Positions 1 through 7,985 of a stretch of 64,000 bases of DNA are shown piece by piece; the first letter of the stretch is position 1, and each line of letters starts with the position of its first letter. Under the pieces are notes generated by a model. That model was not told the origin of the DNA, did not search any database, and was given only the letters and a program-made list of their open reading frames with translations. Location of the stretch: positions 3,500,001 to 3,564,000 of the forward strand of contig NZ_CP053021.1 in the NCBI RefSeq assembly GCF_013001025.1, read 5' to 3'. The stretch comes from Sphingobium yanoikuyae. GTDB taxonomy: Bacteria; Pseudomonadota; Alphaproteobacteria; Sphingomonadales; Sphingomonadaceae. The position numbers and the translations under genes are program-made.

Positions 1-536
1 ACCACCAGCAGGATGCCGACGAGGAAGGCATATTGGCCGAGCAGCCGCCAGAGCGACCGCCCGCCCCGCGCTTCCCGCGTGATCATCCGCCACTCACCGT
101 CGGGCTGGCGGATCGCGGCGGTGAAGGTGCCCAGGATGAAGGGGTCGGCGACCCCATCGGGGCCATAAAGCTGCATCTCCGCCACGAACTGGCCGATGCG
201 CTCGCGATCGCCGGGGTCGAGGCGGATGCGCGCATCGGCCGCAGGCAGAGCAAGGCGTCGGGCCAGCAGCGCGGCGATCAGCCGATCGGCCGGGTCGATC
301 GATGCCGGCGGCGCGGCGGCCTGCCGCACCTCATGCACCACCGGCTCGTCGCGCAGCAGGGGCTGGCCATGGACGATGCGGGCAATCTCATAGACCGACA
401 GCGGCACCCGTTCGGGCGGAATGAAATAGAGCAGCAGGGTGAGGCTGAAGGCGGTCAGCGTCAGGATCACGACCAGGGCCAGCGCCAGCAGATGGGCGTG
501 GATCGAATTGGCCCAGCGCAGGAAACCCGCCTTCAT
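1..536 (-). CDS. Sensor histidine kinase, N-terminal part (cut by window edge)
   Basis: Only the first ~178 residues are in the window. The reading frame starts with MKAGFLRW and runs into a strongly hydrophobic stretch at about residues 15-38, the first membrane segment. An Ala/Arg-rich region of about 120 residues, presumably periplasmic, follows, and a second hydrophobic stretch (YAFLVGILLV) begins at the window edge. This is the usual sensor-kinase N-terminus; the HAMP, dimerisation and ATPase domains would lie outside. The start ATG overlaps the stop of the response regulator gene as ATGA, so the two are translationally coupled. The kinase call rests on that coupling and topology, because no catalytic motif is visible. 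Its signal cannot be read from the sequence. Confidence 0.75.
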   Translation of the reverse strand, partial: MKAGFLRWANSIHAHLLALALVVILTLTAFSLTLLLYFIPPERVPLSVYEIARIVHGQPLLRDEPVVHEVRQAAAPPASIDPADRLIAALLARRLALPAADARIRLDPGDRERIGQFVAEMQLYGPDGVADPFILGTFTAAIRQPDGEWRMITREARGGRSLWRLLGQYAFLVGILLV

Positions 537-1273
537 CCGCGCTGCACCGGCGCCTGGAAGATATAGCCTTCGGATCGCACCGTGTGGATCAGTTCGCCAC
601 GCGCGCGGGTGCCGAGCTTGCGGCGCAAGCGGCTGACCTGGGTGTCGATCGCCCGGTCGAACACATCGGCATCCTCGCCCCGCGCCAGTTCGACCAGCGC
701 GTCCCGGTTCAATATCTGTTGGGGATGCTCGATGAAGGCGAGCAGCAGGGCGAACTCCCCCTCCGACAGGCTGATGATGATGCCGGCGGGATCACGCAGC
801 ACCCGGCGCACCGGATCGAGCTGCCACCCTTCGAAATGATAATGGGCCAGCACCGGCTGGCGGGTGTCGGCGACCGGGCGACGGCGGCGCTGCAGCGCAC
901 GGATGCGGGCGAGCAGTTCGCGCGGCGACAGCGGCTTTGGCAGATAATCGTCGGCGCCCATTTCCAGGCCGGTGATCCGGTCGCCCTCCGTCCCCAGCGC
1001 CGACACCATGATGATGCCGGCATCCTGCTGTCCCGCCAGCGAACGGGCGATCGACAGCCCGTCCTCGCCCGGCATCATGACGTCGAGGACGATGATGTCG
1101 ACCGGCTGATGGGCGAGGATGGCGCGCATCGCCGGGCCATCGGCCGCTTCGCTGACGACATAACCTTCCTGCATCAGGAAAGCGCGGACGAGCGCGCGCA
1201 GCGACGGATCGTCATCGACGATCAGGATATGCGTGTCGCCCGGCGCGCTGTCGCCTGTCAGCTTCGCTGTCAC
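533..1273 (-). CDS. OmpR/PhoB-family response regulator
   Basis: Receiver domain first: HILIVDDD carries the acidic pocket, IIVLDVMMPGEDG the phospho-acceptor Asp, and MGADDYLPKP the conserved Lys. A winged-helix DNA-binding domain follows (LSEGEFALLLAFIEHPQQIL, then DVFDRAIDTQVSRLRRKLG and a final GYIF strand). This is a transcription factor phosphorylated by the kinase encoded just downstream. The frame is open to 1507, but a GTG at 1273 has a good ribosome binding site (AGGAGAGG) and gives about 246 residues, the usual family length; an ATG at 1294 is the alternative. The gene is divergent from the redox operon beginning at 1478, and two dyads lie between them. It probably controls that operon; this is inferred from position. 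Confidence 0.9.
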   Translation of the reverse strand: MTAKLTGDSAPGDTHILIVDDDPSLRALVRAFLMQEGYVVSEAADGPAMRAILAHQPVDIIVLDVMMPGEDGLSIARSLAGQQDAGIIMVSALGTEGDRITGLEMGADDYLPKPLSPRELLARIRALQRRRRPVADTRQPVLAHYHFEGWQLDPVRRVLRDPAGIIISLSEGEFALLLAFIEHPQQILNRDALVELARGEDADVFDRAIDTQVSRLRRKLGTRARGELIHTVRSEGYIFQAPVQRG

Positions 1274-1327
1274 CCTTACCTCTCCTCTTCCCATTCCGCC
1301 CCTTCTAGCCGCCGGCCCGCGCCGGAT

Positions 1328-1397
1328 TTTGTCAGGCTCGACACAAAGGGCGGAATAAGCGCCTGCATTCTGCGCCGATTTTGTCGGCGCTGACAAA
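1328..1397. promoter_or_regulatory. Pair of TTTGTC-N6-GACA dyads, 52 bp centre to centre
   Basis: In the gap between the divergent regulator and HiPIP genes, TTTGTC-N6-GACA occurs at 1328-1343 and a perfect TTTGTC-N6-GACAAA at 1380-1397. The two cores are preceded by nearly the same bases (GCGCCG, then ATTTTGTC), so they are also direct repeats. Centres are 52 bp apart, about five helical turns. This is what is seen; that they are operators for the adjacent response regulator is inference. Confidence 0.55.
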
Positions 1398-1477
1398 TTA
1401 ATCCGCCGCCCCCCTGCTAGAAGGATCGCACAAGAGGACCGGAGCAACCGGGCCGGCAGGGAAGAGGAGTGGGCCGC

Positions 1478-1786
1478 ATGGCGGCAAGCCATCATCATGT
1501 CCGTCACTGGAGCCGCCGATCGGCGCTGGGCCTGATCGCCTGCGTGCCGCTGGGGATTGCGAGCATGGCCAATGCCGCCGAGTGCGTCGATCCCGCCAGC
1601 CTGTCCGCCGCGCAGAAGAGCATGCGCAAGTCGCTGGGCTTTCGCACGTCGAGCGATGCGACTAAGCGCTGCGGCCTGTGCGCCTTCTTCACCGCCGCCC
1701 AGCCGGGCTGCGGCAAATGCGCGCTGCTGAGCGGTGGCATCGTACCGGTCGAAGGCGTGTGCGACAGCTGGGCGAAGAAGAGCTGA
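1478..1786 (+). CDS. HiPIP-like high-potential iron-sulfur protein, exported
   Basis: A short protein (about 102 residues) with a twin-arginine export signal (RRSALGLIACVPLGIAS, cleavage near ANA-AE). The C-terminal part matches the HiPIP pattern of four cysteines holding a 4Fe-4S cluster: CGLCAFF, then GKCALLSGG, then GVCDSW. Members of this family are periplasmic one-electron carriers that exchange electrons with cytochromes. One extra Cys (GCGKC) lies beside the third ligand. ATG 1478 is preferred because GAAGAGGAG lies eight bases upstream; a GTG at 1469 is in frame. The stop overlaps the next start as TGATG. This is the first gene of the redox operon, fitting a role as soluble carrier for the cytochromes that follow. 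Confidence 0.82.
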   Translation: MAASHHHVRHWSRRSALGLIACVPLGIASMANAAECVDPASLSAAQKSMRKSLGFRTSSDATKRCGLCAFFTAAQPGCGKCALLSGGIVPVEGVCDSWAKKS

Positions 1787-2442
1787 TGGCGAACCCCGCG
1801 CGCCAATATGTCTGGGATCTGCCGATCCGCCTGTTTCACTGGGCGCTGGTCGGCCTGATCGGCTTTTCCTGGTGGAGCGCGGAAACCTATCACATGGACT
1901 GGCATCGCCTGTCGGGTCAGGCCGTGCTGTTCCTGATCGCCTTTCGCCTGATCTGGGGCCTGATCGGGTCCGGGCCGGCGCGCTTTGCCCAGTTCCTGCG
2001 CGGGCCGCGCGCGATCTTCACCTATCTGACCGGCCGTGCGCCCGCGGCGCCGGGCCATAATCCGCTGGGCGGCTGGAGCGTGGTGGCGATGCTGCTGGCG
2101 CTGTCGGTGCAGGTCGGCACCGGCCTGTTCGCGGTCGATATCGACGGCATCGAATCCGGGCCGCTGTCGCATCTGGTCGATTTCGATCAGGGCCGGCTCG
2201 CCTCCGAGATTCACGGCATCAGCTTCACCATCCTGCAGATGCTGATCGGCCTGCATGTCCTGGCGGTGCTGTTCTACCTGCTGGTGCGACGGCGCAACCT
2301 GATCGGGCCGATGGTCAGCGGCCGGGCGAAAGTGACCGGTGAGCCGGTGGCGGTGCGGCGCGCGTCGCCTGTCGCCTTCGCCGTCGCGATCCTGCTGGCG
2401 GGCAGCCTCGCCTGGTGGGTCTTTGCCGATCCGATGCTGTGA
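1786..2442 (+). CDS. Cytochrome b561-type membrane protein (COG3658-like)
   Basis: About 218 residues with four main membrane segments and a further hydrophobic C-terminal helix. IRLFHWALV near the N-terminus, MDWHRLSG, EIHGISF and IGLHVLAV supply histidines placed as haem b ligands in the Ni-Fe hydrogenase b-type/cytochrome b561 family. Such proteins pass electrons between the quinone pool and periplasmic c-type cytochromes. The start is fixed by the TGATG overlap with the HiPIP gene. The gene lies before a cytochrome c' gene, a pairing common in proteobacteria, so b561 to c' or HiPIP is the likely electron path; the direction cannot be told. Confidence 0.87.
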   Translation: MANPARQYVWDLPIRLFHWALVGLIGFSWWSAETYHMDWHRLSGQAVLFLIAFRLIWGLIGSGPARFAQFLRGPRAIFTYLTGRAPAAPGHNPLGGWSVVAMLLALSVQVGTGLFAVDIDGIESGPLSHLVDFDQGRLASEIHGISFTILQMLIGLHVLAVLFYLLVRRRNLIGPMVSGRAKVTGEPVAVRRASPVAFAVAILLAGSLAWWVFADPML

Positions 2443-2462
2443 CAGACATGAAAGGGACGAGG

Positions 2463-2933
2463 ATGAGGATGCACGATACAGCCCGTATGAAGCGGTCGAT
2501 CGCGATGCTGGCACTGCTCTGCGCGGCACCGCTGGCGGCCGCGCCCGGCGATATCGTCGCCACCCGGATCGCGGGTTTCCGCGAGGTCGGCGCGGCGTTC
2601 AAGAACATCAATGACGAGCTGAAATCGCCCACGCCGCAAACCTATGTGATACAGATTTCGGCGCGGCAGATCCGCGACTATGCGCGCCAGCAGCAGGGCT
2701 GGTTCCCGGCCGGCAGCGGCCCGAAGCCCGGCGTCAAGACGGCGGCCAAGCCGGAAATCTGGAGCCAGCCGGCCGCATTCAAGGCGGCGCAGGACGGCTT
2801 TACCGCACAGGCCAACAGCTTCGCCACCGTGGCGGCGAGCGGCGACGTGGCGAAGATGCGGGTTGCGGCCAAGACGCTGGGGCAAAGCTGTGGCACCTGC
2901 CATCGCAGCTTCCGCGTCGAGGAGAAGCGCTGA
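2463..2933 (+). CDS. Cytochrome c' (class II c-type cytochrome)
   Basis: An exported protein of about 156 residues. A signal peptide (SIAMLALLCAAPLAAA) leads into a four-helix-bundle type sequence, and the haem-binding CGTCH lies a few residues from the C-terminus in QSCGTCHRSFR, as is typical of class II cytochromes. These bind NO or carry electrons in the periplasm. Several in-frame ATG codons exist (2463, 2469, 2487); 2463 or 2469 has upstream GGGACGAGG. The stop overlaps the next start as TGATG. The operon position next to cytochrome b561 supports an electron-transfer role. Confidence 0.88.
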   Translation: MRMHDTARMKRSIAMLALLCAAPLAAAPGDIVATRIAGFREVGAAFKNINDELKSPTPQTYVIQISARQIRDYARQQQGWFPAGSGPKPGVKTAAKPEIWSQPAAFKAAQDGFTAQANSFATVAASGDVAKMRVAAKTLGQSCGTCHRSFRVEEKR

Positions 2934-3724
2934 TGTGGCGCCGGGCGGCCGCGATCCTGTGGCTGGTGCAGCCGGCCGCGCTCTGGGCACAAGCCGCCGA
3001 CCTGCCACCCGAGGCCGCGAGCGGCGAGTCGCTGCCGGCGGGGGTCAGCGTCCGCAAGATCGGTGACCAAAGCGTCTATGTCGATGCCCATGGCCGCACC
3101 CTCTATGGCATGGACATGCGCGCCGTGACCGGGCGGACCGGGCATCAGCCGCTCTGGTGTTCGGGCGATTGTCTGACGCAATGGACGCCGCTGGCCGCGC
3201 CCGCCAAGGCGGAGATCGTGCCCGCACCGCCCGAGTTCGGCGGCGATCGCAAGGCGCCCCGGCTGAAGCAGGACGGCGCCGACTGGATCGCGATGCAGGG
3301 ACCGAGCGGGCCGCAATGGGTCTATAAGCGGGTCAATCTGGTCTTCACCCGTGCCGGCGAACGGCCCGGCACGATCGGGCATGAGGGCGAGGATGGGCTG
3401 GTCTGGAACAGCCTGAAATATGTGCCCGCCGCGCCCAAAATCGACGCGCCGGCCGATGTGACGGCGCGGCTGGTGGACGGGCGCTATCTGCTGGTCGATG
3501 GCCAGGGCAATTTGCTGGTGACGCATAAGGGCAAGGCTTGTGGCACGGCCTGCGCCGACTGGCGCGTCTTTCCGGCGGGCATGGCGCGACGGGGCATGGG
3601 CGCCTGGACCGTGCGGCCCGATGGCGACCGCGCCCAATGGGCCTATCGCGACCGGCCGGTCTTCACCATCGCGGGCGACGCCCCGGCGGACATTCCCGCC
3701 GAGGCCGAACCGCTGATCCCATGA
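2933..3724 (+). CDS. COG4315/PF03640-type secreted repeat protein
   Basis: A signal peptide (residues 1-20, AAALWAQAAD region) precedes two copies of the family repeat. The first is about residues 45-100, with VYVDAHGRTLYGMD and then WCSGDCLTQWTPL. The second is about 180-260, with YLLVDGQGNLLVTHKGKACG and CADWRVF. The repeat normally carries a C-x3-C-x3-W motif; both copies keep it. The biochemical role of the family is unknown. Many relatives are lipoproteins, but no lipobox Cys is seen here, so this copy is probably periplasmic. Start and stop overlap neighbouring genes. Its repeated presence beside c-type cytochromes suggests an accessory redox or binding role (inference). Confidence 0.75.
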   Translation: MWRRAAAILWLVQPAALWAQAADLPPEAASGESLPAGVSVRKIGDQSVYVDAHGRTLYGMDMRAVTGRTGHQPLWCSGDCLTQWTPLAAPAKAEIVPAPPEFGGDRKAPRLKQDGADWIAMQGPSGPQWVYKRVNLVFTRAGERPGTIGHEGEDGLVWNSLKYVPAAPKIDAPADVTARLVDGRYLLVDGQGNLLVTHKGKACGTACADWRVFPAGMARRGMGAWTVRPDGDRAQWAYRDRPVFTIAGDAPADIPAEAEPLIP

Positions 3725-3741
3725 CATTTCGCAAGGAGAGG

Positions 3742-4929
3742 ATGATCGTGCAGAATCATCGCAAACTGATCCTGCTGCTGGGCGCGCTGCCACTCGCGGC
3801 GTCGGTTTCGGCATCTGTGTCAGCGCAGGGCGATGCCCCCGCGAAACCCGCAGCACTGCCCGCGCCGCCGGCCAATGGCGAGATGGGCTTCGTCGTCAGC
3901 CATTTCGCGCCCGCCATCTATCAGGGCAAGGAGGATTGCCCGCAGGGCCTGGCCGCCACTCTGCGCGAAAATTATCTCCAGACCCAGCCGGCGGGCGAGC
4001 AGACGCGACTGCTGGAAAAGGCGAACGAGAAGGAACTGACCGCGCGCTGGACCGGCTATGCCTTTGGTCCCGACAATATCAACATCTGCACCCATCCCGA
4101 CAAGTTCGACCGGCCGCCCCAGCGCATGGTGCAGGGCAAGGTCGCGCAGGGGCTGAACCTGGACGATGATGCGGGTGGCGCGGCGGCGGGCGACAGCTGC
4201 GGCCATGCCAATTTTACCGGGCCTGCGGGCGAACCGGGCGTCGACAACCAGATGTGGCGGGCAATGGGCTGCGTGCGGACCTGGCGCGGGGTCGACGGCA
4301 CGGGCGGCGATATCGTCAAGGGCCTGACCCAGTTTCTGGTGAGCGGCGAACATAGCCAGGTGCTGCTGCTGACCGGCGTCGACAGTCTGGAAAATGATCC
4401 CGAGGTGACGGTGATCTACGCCAATACCGAAGATCGGGCGGTGGTGGATTCGCGCCAGAATTTCATCCCCGGCGCCAGCTACAGCGTCACCGCCAATGCC
4501 GCCCATCGCAATGTGCTGAAAGGGCGGATCGTCAACGGCGTACTGACGACCGAACCGGCCCACATCCGCCTGAAGCAGAATTGGGGCCAGGGATCGGAGC
4601 GGGACATTCGTGGCCGGCGCAACGAATATGATTTCACCAAGGCGCGGCTGCGCTTCACCTTCCAGCCGGACGGATCGATCAGGGGCATTGTCGGCGGCTA
4701 TCAGCCGATCTGGAACGTGATGGCCAGCGCCTCGGTCGGTGGCGAGGGCGCGGCGACCACGGCGGGCTATGACTGCGCCGCCATGTATGCGGCGTTGAAG
4801 GCGATGGCCGATGGCAATCGCGATCCGGCGACCGGCCAGTGTCGCCGTATTTCGAGCGGCATGGAGGCCTGGGCCGTGCCCGCCTTCGTCACCGACCGCC
4901 TGCCCCAGGCCAAGGTGGCGCAGCGATGA
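3742..4929 (+). CDS. Exported protein of unknown function in DUF1592/DUF1552 operon
   Basis: I do not recognise a named domain. About 395 residues: signal peptide (LILLLGALPLAASVSASVSA), then a soluble protein with scattered cysteines (EDCPQGL, INICTHPDKFD, DSCGHANF, AMGCVRTWRG, YDCAAMYAAL, GQCRRIS) that could form disulfides in the periplasm. The segment GVDNQMWRAMGC looks conserved in type. No CxxCH motif is present. AAGGAGAGG sits three bases from ATG 3742 and nine (from AAGGAG) before GTG 3748, so either may start translation. The stop overlaps the next start as ATGA, placing the product in the same export and redox module. Confidence 0.7.
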   Translation: MIVQNHRKLILLLGALPLAASVSASVSAQGDAPAKPAALPAPPANGEMGFVVSHFAPAIYQGKEDCPQGLAATLRENYLQTQPAGEQTRLLEKANEKELTARWTGYAFGPDNINICTHPDKFDRPPQRMVQGKVAQGLNLDDDAGGAAAGDSCGHANFTGPAGEPGVDNQMWRAMGCVRTWRGVDGTGGDIVKGLTQFLVSGEHSQVLLLTGVDSLENDPEVTVIYANTEDRAVVDSRQNFIPGASYSVTANAAHRNVLKGRIVNGVLTTEPAHIRLKQNWGQGSERDIRGRRNEYDFTKARLRFTFQPDGSIRGIVGGYQPIWNVMASASVGGEGAATTAGYDCAAMYAALKAMADGNRDPATGQCRRISSGMEAWAVPAFVTDRLPQAKVAQR

Positions 4930-6644
4930 GCCGGCCGTTTCGCCACAGGGCGCGCTGGGCGCTGCTCGCCGGGTTGCTGCTGAGCGCCTGCACGGTGGAG
5001 AAGGCGCCGCAGACCGCCGCCACGCCCGACGCTAGCTTCGCGCCCTTGAAGACGCCGCTGGGCCAGGTGGCGGGAATGCGCCGCCTGACCGAAGCGCAAT
5101 ATCGCAACAGCATCGCCGATATCTTCGGCCCCGACATCAAGGTCGCCGGCCGGTTCGAGCCGATCGTGCGGCCGGTGCATGAGTTGATCGCGACCGGCGC
5201 CAGCGCATCGACCATCTCGCCCGCCGGGCTGGAACAGTTCGACGCGATGGCGCGCAATATCGCCGCGCAGGTCTTCGCGCCGGATCGCCGCGCCCAGTTC
5301 ATGCCCTGCGCCCCGCGCGACGCGGCCGCGCCCGACGCCGATTGCGCCGCACGGACGCTGATGCCGATCGGCCGCTACCTGTTTCGCCGGCCGATGACGC
5401 AGGAAGAGATCGGCGCCTTCGTCATGATGGCGGGCAAGGGCGCTGGCGATGGCCAGGGCTTCTATGACGGGATGCAGCTGGCGCTCGCCGCCATGCTGGT
5501 GTCGCCGCAGTTCCTCTACATCATCGAGAGCGCGGAGCCCGACCCGGAGGCGCCCGGCAGCCTGCGGCTTGATAATCATGCCCGCGCCGCGCGGCTGAGC
5601 TATCTGCTGTGGAACACGACGCCCAATGAAGCACTGCTGCGCGCGGCCGACGAGGGCAAGCTGACCGATCCGGCCCAGCTCGCGGCGATCGCGCAGAAGA
5701 TGGTGCGTTCGCCCCGGCTGGAGGATGGCGTGCGCGCCTTCTTCGCCGACATGCTGCTGTTCGAGAAGTTCGACGAAATGGCCAAGGACCAGATCGTCTA
5801 TCCCCGCTTCAACCCCGATGTTGCGTCGGCCCTGTCCGAACAGATGCTGCGCATGATCGTCGACCAGCTGGTGACGCGGCAGGGCGACTATCGCGACCTG
5901 TTCACCACCCGGCGAACCTTCATCAACCGGGCGCTGGGGCCGCTCTATCAGGCCAAGGTGTCCAGCATGCAGGGCTGGGTGCCCTATGAATTTGCCGATG
6001 GCGACGATCGCGCCGGGCTGCTGGGCCAGGCCGGTTTCCTGGCGCTCTATTCCCATTCGGGGCGCAGTTCGCCGACCCTGCGCGGCCGGGCGATCCGCGA
6101 ACTGCTGCTGTGTCAGCCGGTGCCCAATCCGCCGGGCAACGTCAATTTCACCGCCGTTCAGGATGTCGGCAACAAGGCGATGCCGACCGCGCGCATTCGC
6201 CTGAACGCCCATAATAGCGATCCGGTCTGTGCCGCCTGCCACAAGATCACCGACCCGCTGGGCCTGCCGCTGGAGCGGTTCGACGGCATCGGCGCCTTCC
6301 GCCGGACCGAGAATGACGCGCCGATCGACACGGCGGGCGTGTTCGAGGGCACCGCCTTCCAGGGCAATGTCGGCCTGGGCCAGGCGCTGGCGGCGAGCAA
6401 GTCGACCACCGAGTGCGTCGCCGGCCGCGCCTTCCAATATGCGACCGGGCGCATGCCGGAGGATGAGGAGGCGACCGCGATGGCACTGGAACAGGGCTTC
6501 GCCGCCGACGGCTATCGCATCCAGGCGCTGTTCCTGCGGGTCGCGACCATGGCCGATGCCTATCGCGTCAGCACCCCGCCGCTGGCCAAGCCGCAGGTCG
6601 CGATGATGACCAGCCCGCATATCCGTGAAGGAGACCGCCCATGA
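4926..6644 (+). CDS. DUF1592/DUF1588/DUF1585-type lipoprotein with haem-c motif
   Basis: About 572 residues. The N-terminus ends in a lipobox (GLLLSAC), so it is a predicted lipoprotein. Domain order resembles the multi-domain family common in planctomycetes and some proteobacteria: an N-terminal segment (MRRLTEAQYRNSIADIFG), a DUF1595-like stretch (YLFRRPMTQEEIGAF), DUF1592 (LSYLLWNTTPNEALL onward), DUF1588 (GLLGQAGFLALYSHSG onward) and DUF1585 at the C-terminus (FQYATGRMPEDEE). Within the DUF1588 part is CAACH at about residues 435-439, a covalent haem c motif. The start overlaps the upstream stop as ATGA, and the end overlaps the DUF1552 gene, its usual partner. Enzymatic function is unknown for the family; an electron-accepting role is inferred from the haem motif and neighbours. 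Confidence 0.85.
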   Translation: MSRPFRHRARWALLAGLLLSACTVEKAPQTAATPDASFAPLKTPLGQVAGMRRLTEAQYRNSIADIFGPDIKVAGRFEPIVRPVHELIATGASASTISPAGLEQFDAMARNIAAQVFAPDRRAQFMPCAPRDAAAPDADCAARTLMPIGRYLFRRPMTQEEIGAFVMMAGKGAGDGQGFYDGMQLALAAMLVSPQFLYIIESAEPDPEAPGSLRLDNHARAARLSYLLWNTTPNEALLRAADEGKLTDPAQLAAIAQKMVRSPRLEDGVRAFFADMLLFEKFDEMAKDQIVYPRFNPDVASALSEQMLRMIVDQLVTRQGDYRDLFTTRRTFINRALGPLYQAKVSSMQGWVPYEFADGDDRAGLLGQAGFLALYSHSGRSSPTLRGRAIRELLLCQPVPNPPGNVNFTAVQDVGNKAMPTARIRLNAHNSDPVCAACHKITDPLGLPLERFDGIGAFRRTENDAPIDTAGVFEGTAFQGNVGLGQALAASKSTTECVAGRAFQYATGRMPEDEEATAMALEQGFAADGYRIQALFLRVATMADAYRVSTPPLAKPQVAMMTSPHIREGDRP

Positions 6645-7981
6645 GCTTCACCCTCGATCGTCGCACCGCCCTGCGCGGCATGGTCAACGGCATGGCCGTG
6701 GCCGTCGGCCTGCCGCTGCTCGACATCTTCCTCGACGGCAACGGCACCGCCATGGCGGCGACCGGCGCGCCGATGCCGATCCGTTTCGGCACCTGGTTCT
6801 GGGGGCTGGGCGTCAATCCGCCGCGCTGGTTCCCCAGCGCCGCCGGCAAGGATTATGAGCTGAAGGTCGAACTCGCCTCGATCGAGGCGCTCAAGCACAA
6901 GGTCAATATCCTGGGCGATTTCACCCTGCCGCTCGACGGCAAGCCCAACCTGCCGCACATCAGCGGCGGCATCGGTATCCGCACCGGCATGGCGATCGAT
7001 TCAGACCGAGGCCTGCCGGGGCCATCCTTCGACGTGTCGATCGGCGATGTGATCGGCACCCGCACCCGCTTCCGCTCGATCGAGCTGTCGGCGACCGGCG
7101 ATCCGCGCAATTCGCTGTCGGGGCGCGGCAATGGCAATCTCAACCCGGCGGAAGTATCACCCGCCGCCCTTTATACAAGGCTGTTCGGCGCCGGCTTCCA
7201 TGATCCCAACAGCGCGACCTTCACCCCCGATCCGGCAGTGATGGCGCGGCGCAGCGTCCTGTCCGGCGTGTCCGACCAGCGCCAGGCGCTGGAGGCGCGG
7301 CTGGGCGCGGCCGACAGGCAGCGGCTCGACCAATATTTCACCTCGCTGCGGCAGCTGGAAAACCAGCTCGACGTGCAACTGACCAAGCCGGCGCCGATGC
7401 AGGCCTGTATCGTCCCGCCCAAGGTGCCCGACCTGCCCGTCAATGCCGAGATCGAGAATGTCATGCGCAATCACGAGATCATGACCGATCTGCTGGTGAT
7501 GGCGATGGCCTGCGACAATGTCCGCCTGTTCAACATGAACTTCAACAATGGCGCGTCGTCGCTGACGCGGGTGGGCAGCACTATCACCCATCATCAGCTG
7601 ACCCATGAGGAGGTGCTGGATAACCGGCTGGGCTATCAACCCGAAGTCACCTTCTATGTCGACAAGTGCATGGAGGCCTGGACCTATTTCATCAAGGCGA
7701 TGGACGCGGTGAAGGAGGGCGACCGCACCCTGCTGGATAACAGCCTGGTCTTTGCCCATAGCGAGACCGAGTTCGCCAAATTCCACACCATCGACAATAT
7801 CCCGATGATGACGGCCGGATCGGCCGGCGGACGCATCCATACCGGCCAATATATCACCGGCGACGGATCGCCGGTCAGCCGGGTCGGCCTGACCCTGCAA
7901 CAGGCGATGGGCGTGCCGGTCGACCGTTGGGGCACGGGCAGTCTGGAGACGAACAAGATCATCCCCGGACTGATAGTTTGA
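6641..7981 (+). CDS. DUF1552 protein, Tat-exported
   Basis: About 446 residues with a twin-arginine signal (DRRTALRGMVNGMAVAVGL). The body matches the DUF1552 family seen beside DUF1592 proteins: FGTWFWGLGVNPPRWFP early, GIGIRTG, SIELSATGD, and late motifs including NSLVFAHSETEFAKFH and GDGSPVSRVGL. The family is related to sulfatase-like or DUF1501-type folds, but no catalytic role is established. ATG overlaps the previous stop (ATGA). Tat export suggests folding or cofactor insertion in the cytoplasm. It is the last gene of the operon; the next gene ends four bases away on the other strand, leaving no room for a separate terminator. Confidence 0.85.
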   Translation: MSFTLDRRTALRGMVNGMAVAVGLPLLDIFLDGNGTAMAATGAPMPIRFGTWFWGLGVNPPRWFPSAAGKDYELKVELASIEALKHKVNILGDFTLPLDGKPNLPHISGGIGIRTGMAIDSDRGLPGPSFDVSIGDVIGTRTRFRSIELSATGDPRNSLSGRGNGNLNPAEVSPAALYTRLFGAGFHDPNSATFTPDPAVMARRSVLSGVSDQRQALEARLGAADRQRLDQYFTSLRQLENQLDVQLTKPAPMQACIVPPKVPDLPVNAEIENVMRNHEIMTDLLVMAMACDNVRLFNMNFNNGASSLTRVGSTITHHQLTHEEVLDNRLGYQPEVTFYVDKCMEAWTYFIKAMDAVKEGDRTLLDNSLVFAHSETEFAKFHTIDNIPMMTAGSAGGRIHTGQYITGDGSPVSRVGLTLQQAMGVPVDRWGTGSLETNKIIPGLIV

Positions 7982-7985
7982 TCCC

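Noticed and set aside
1478..1786. Rieske or rubredoxin-type protein
   Set aside because: There are no Cys-x-His pairs and no paired CxxC motifs of rubredoxin; the CxxC...C...C spacing and GVCDSW ending fit HiPIP.
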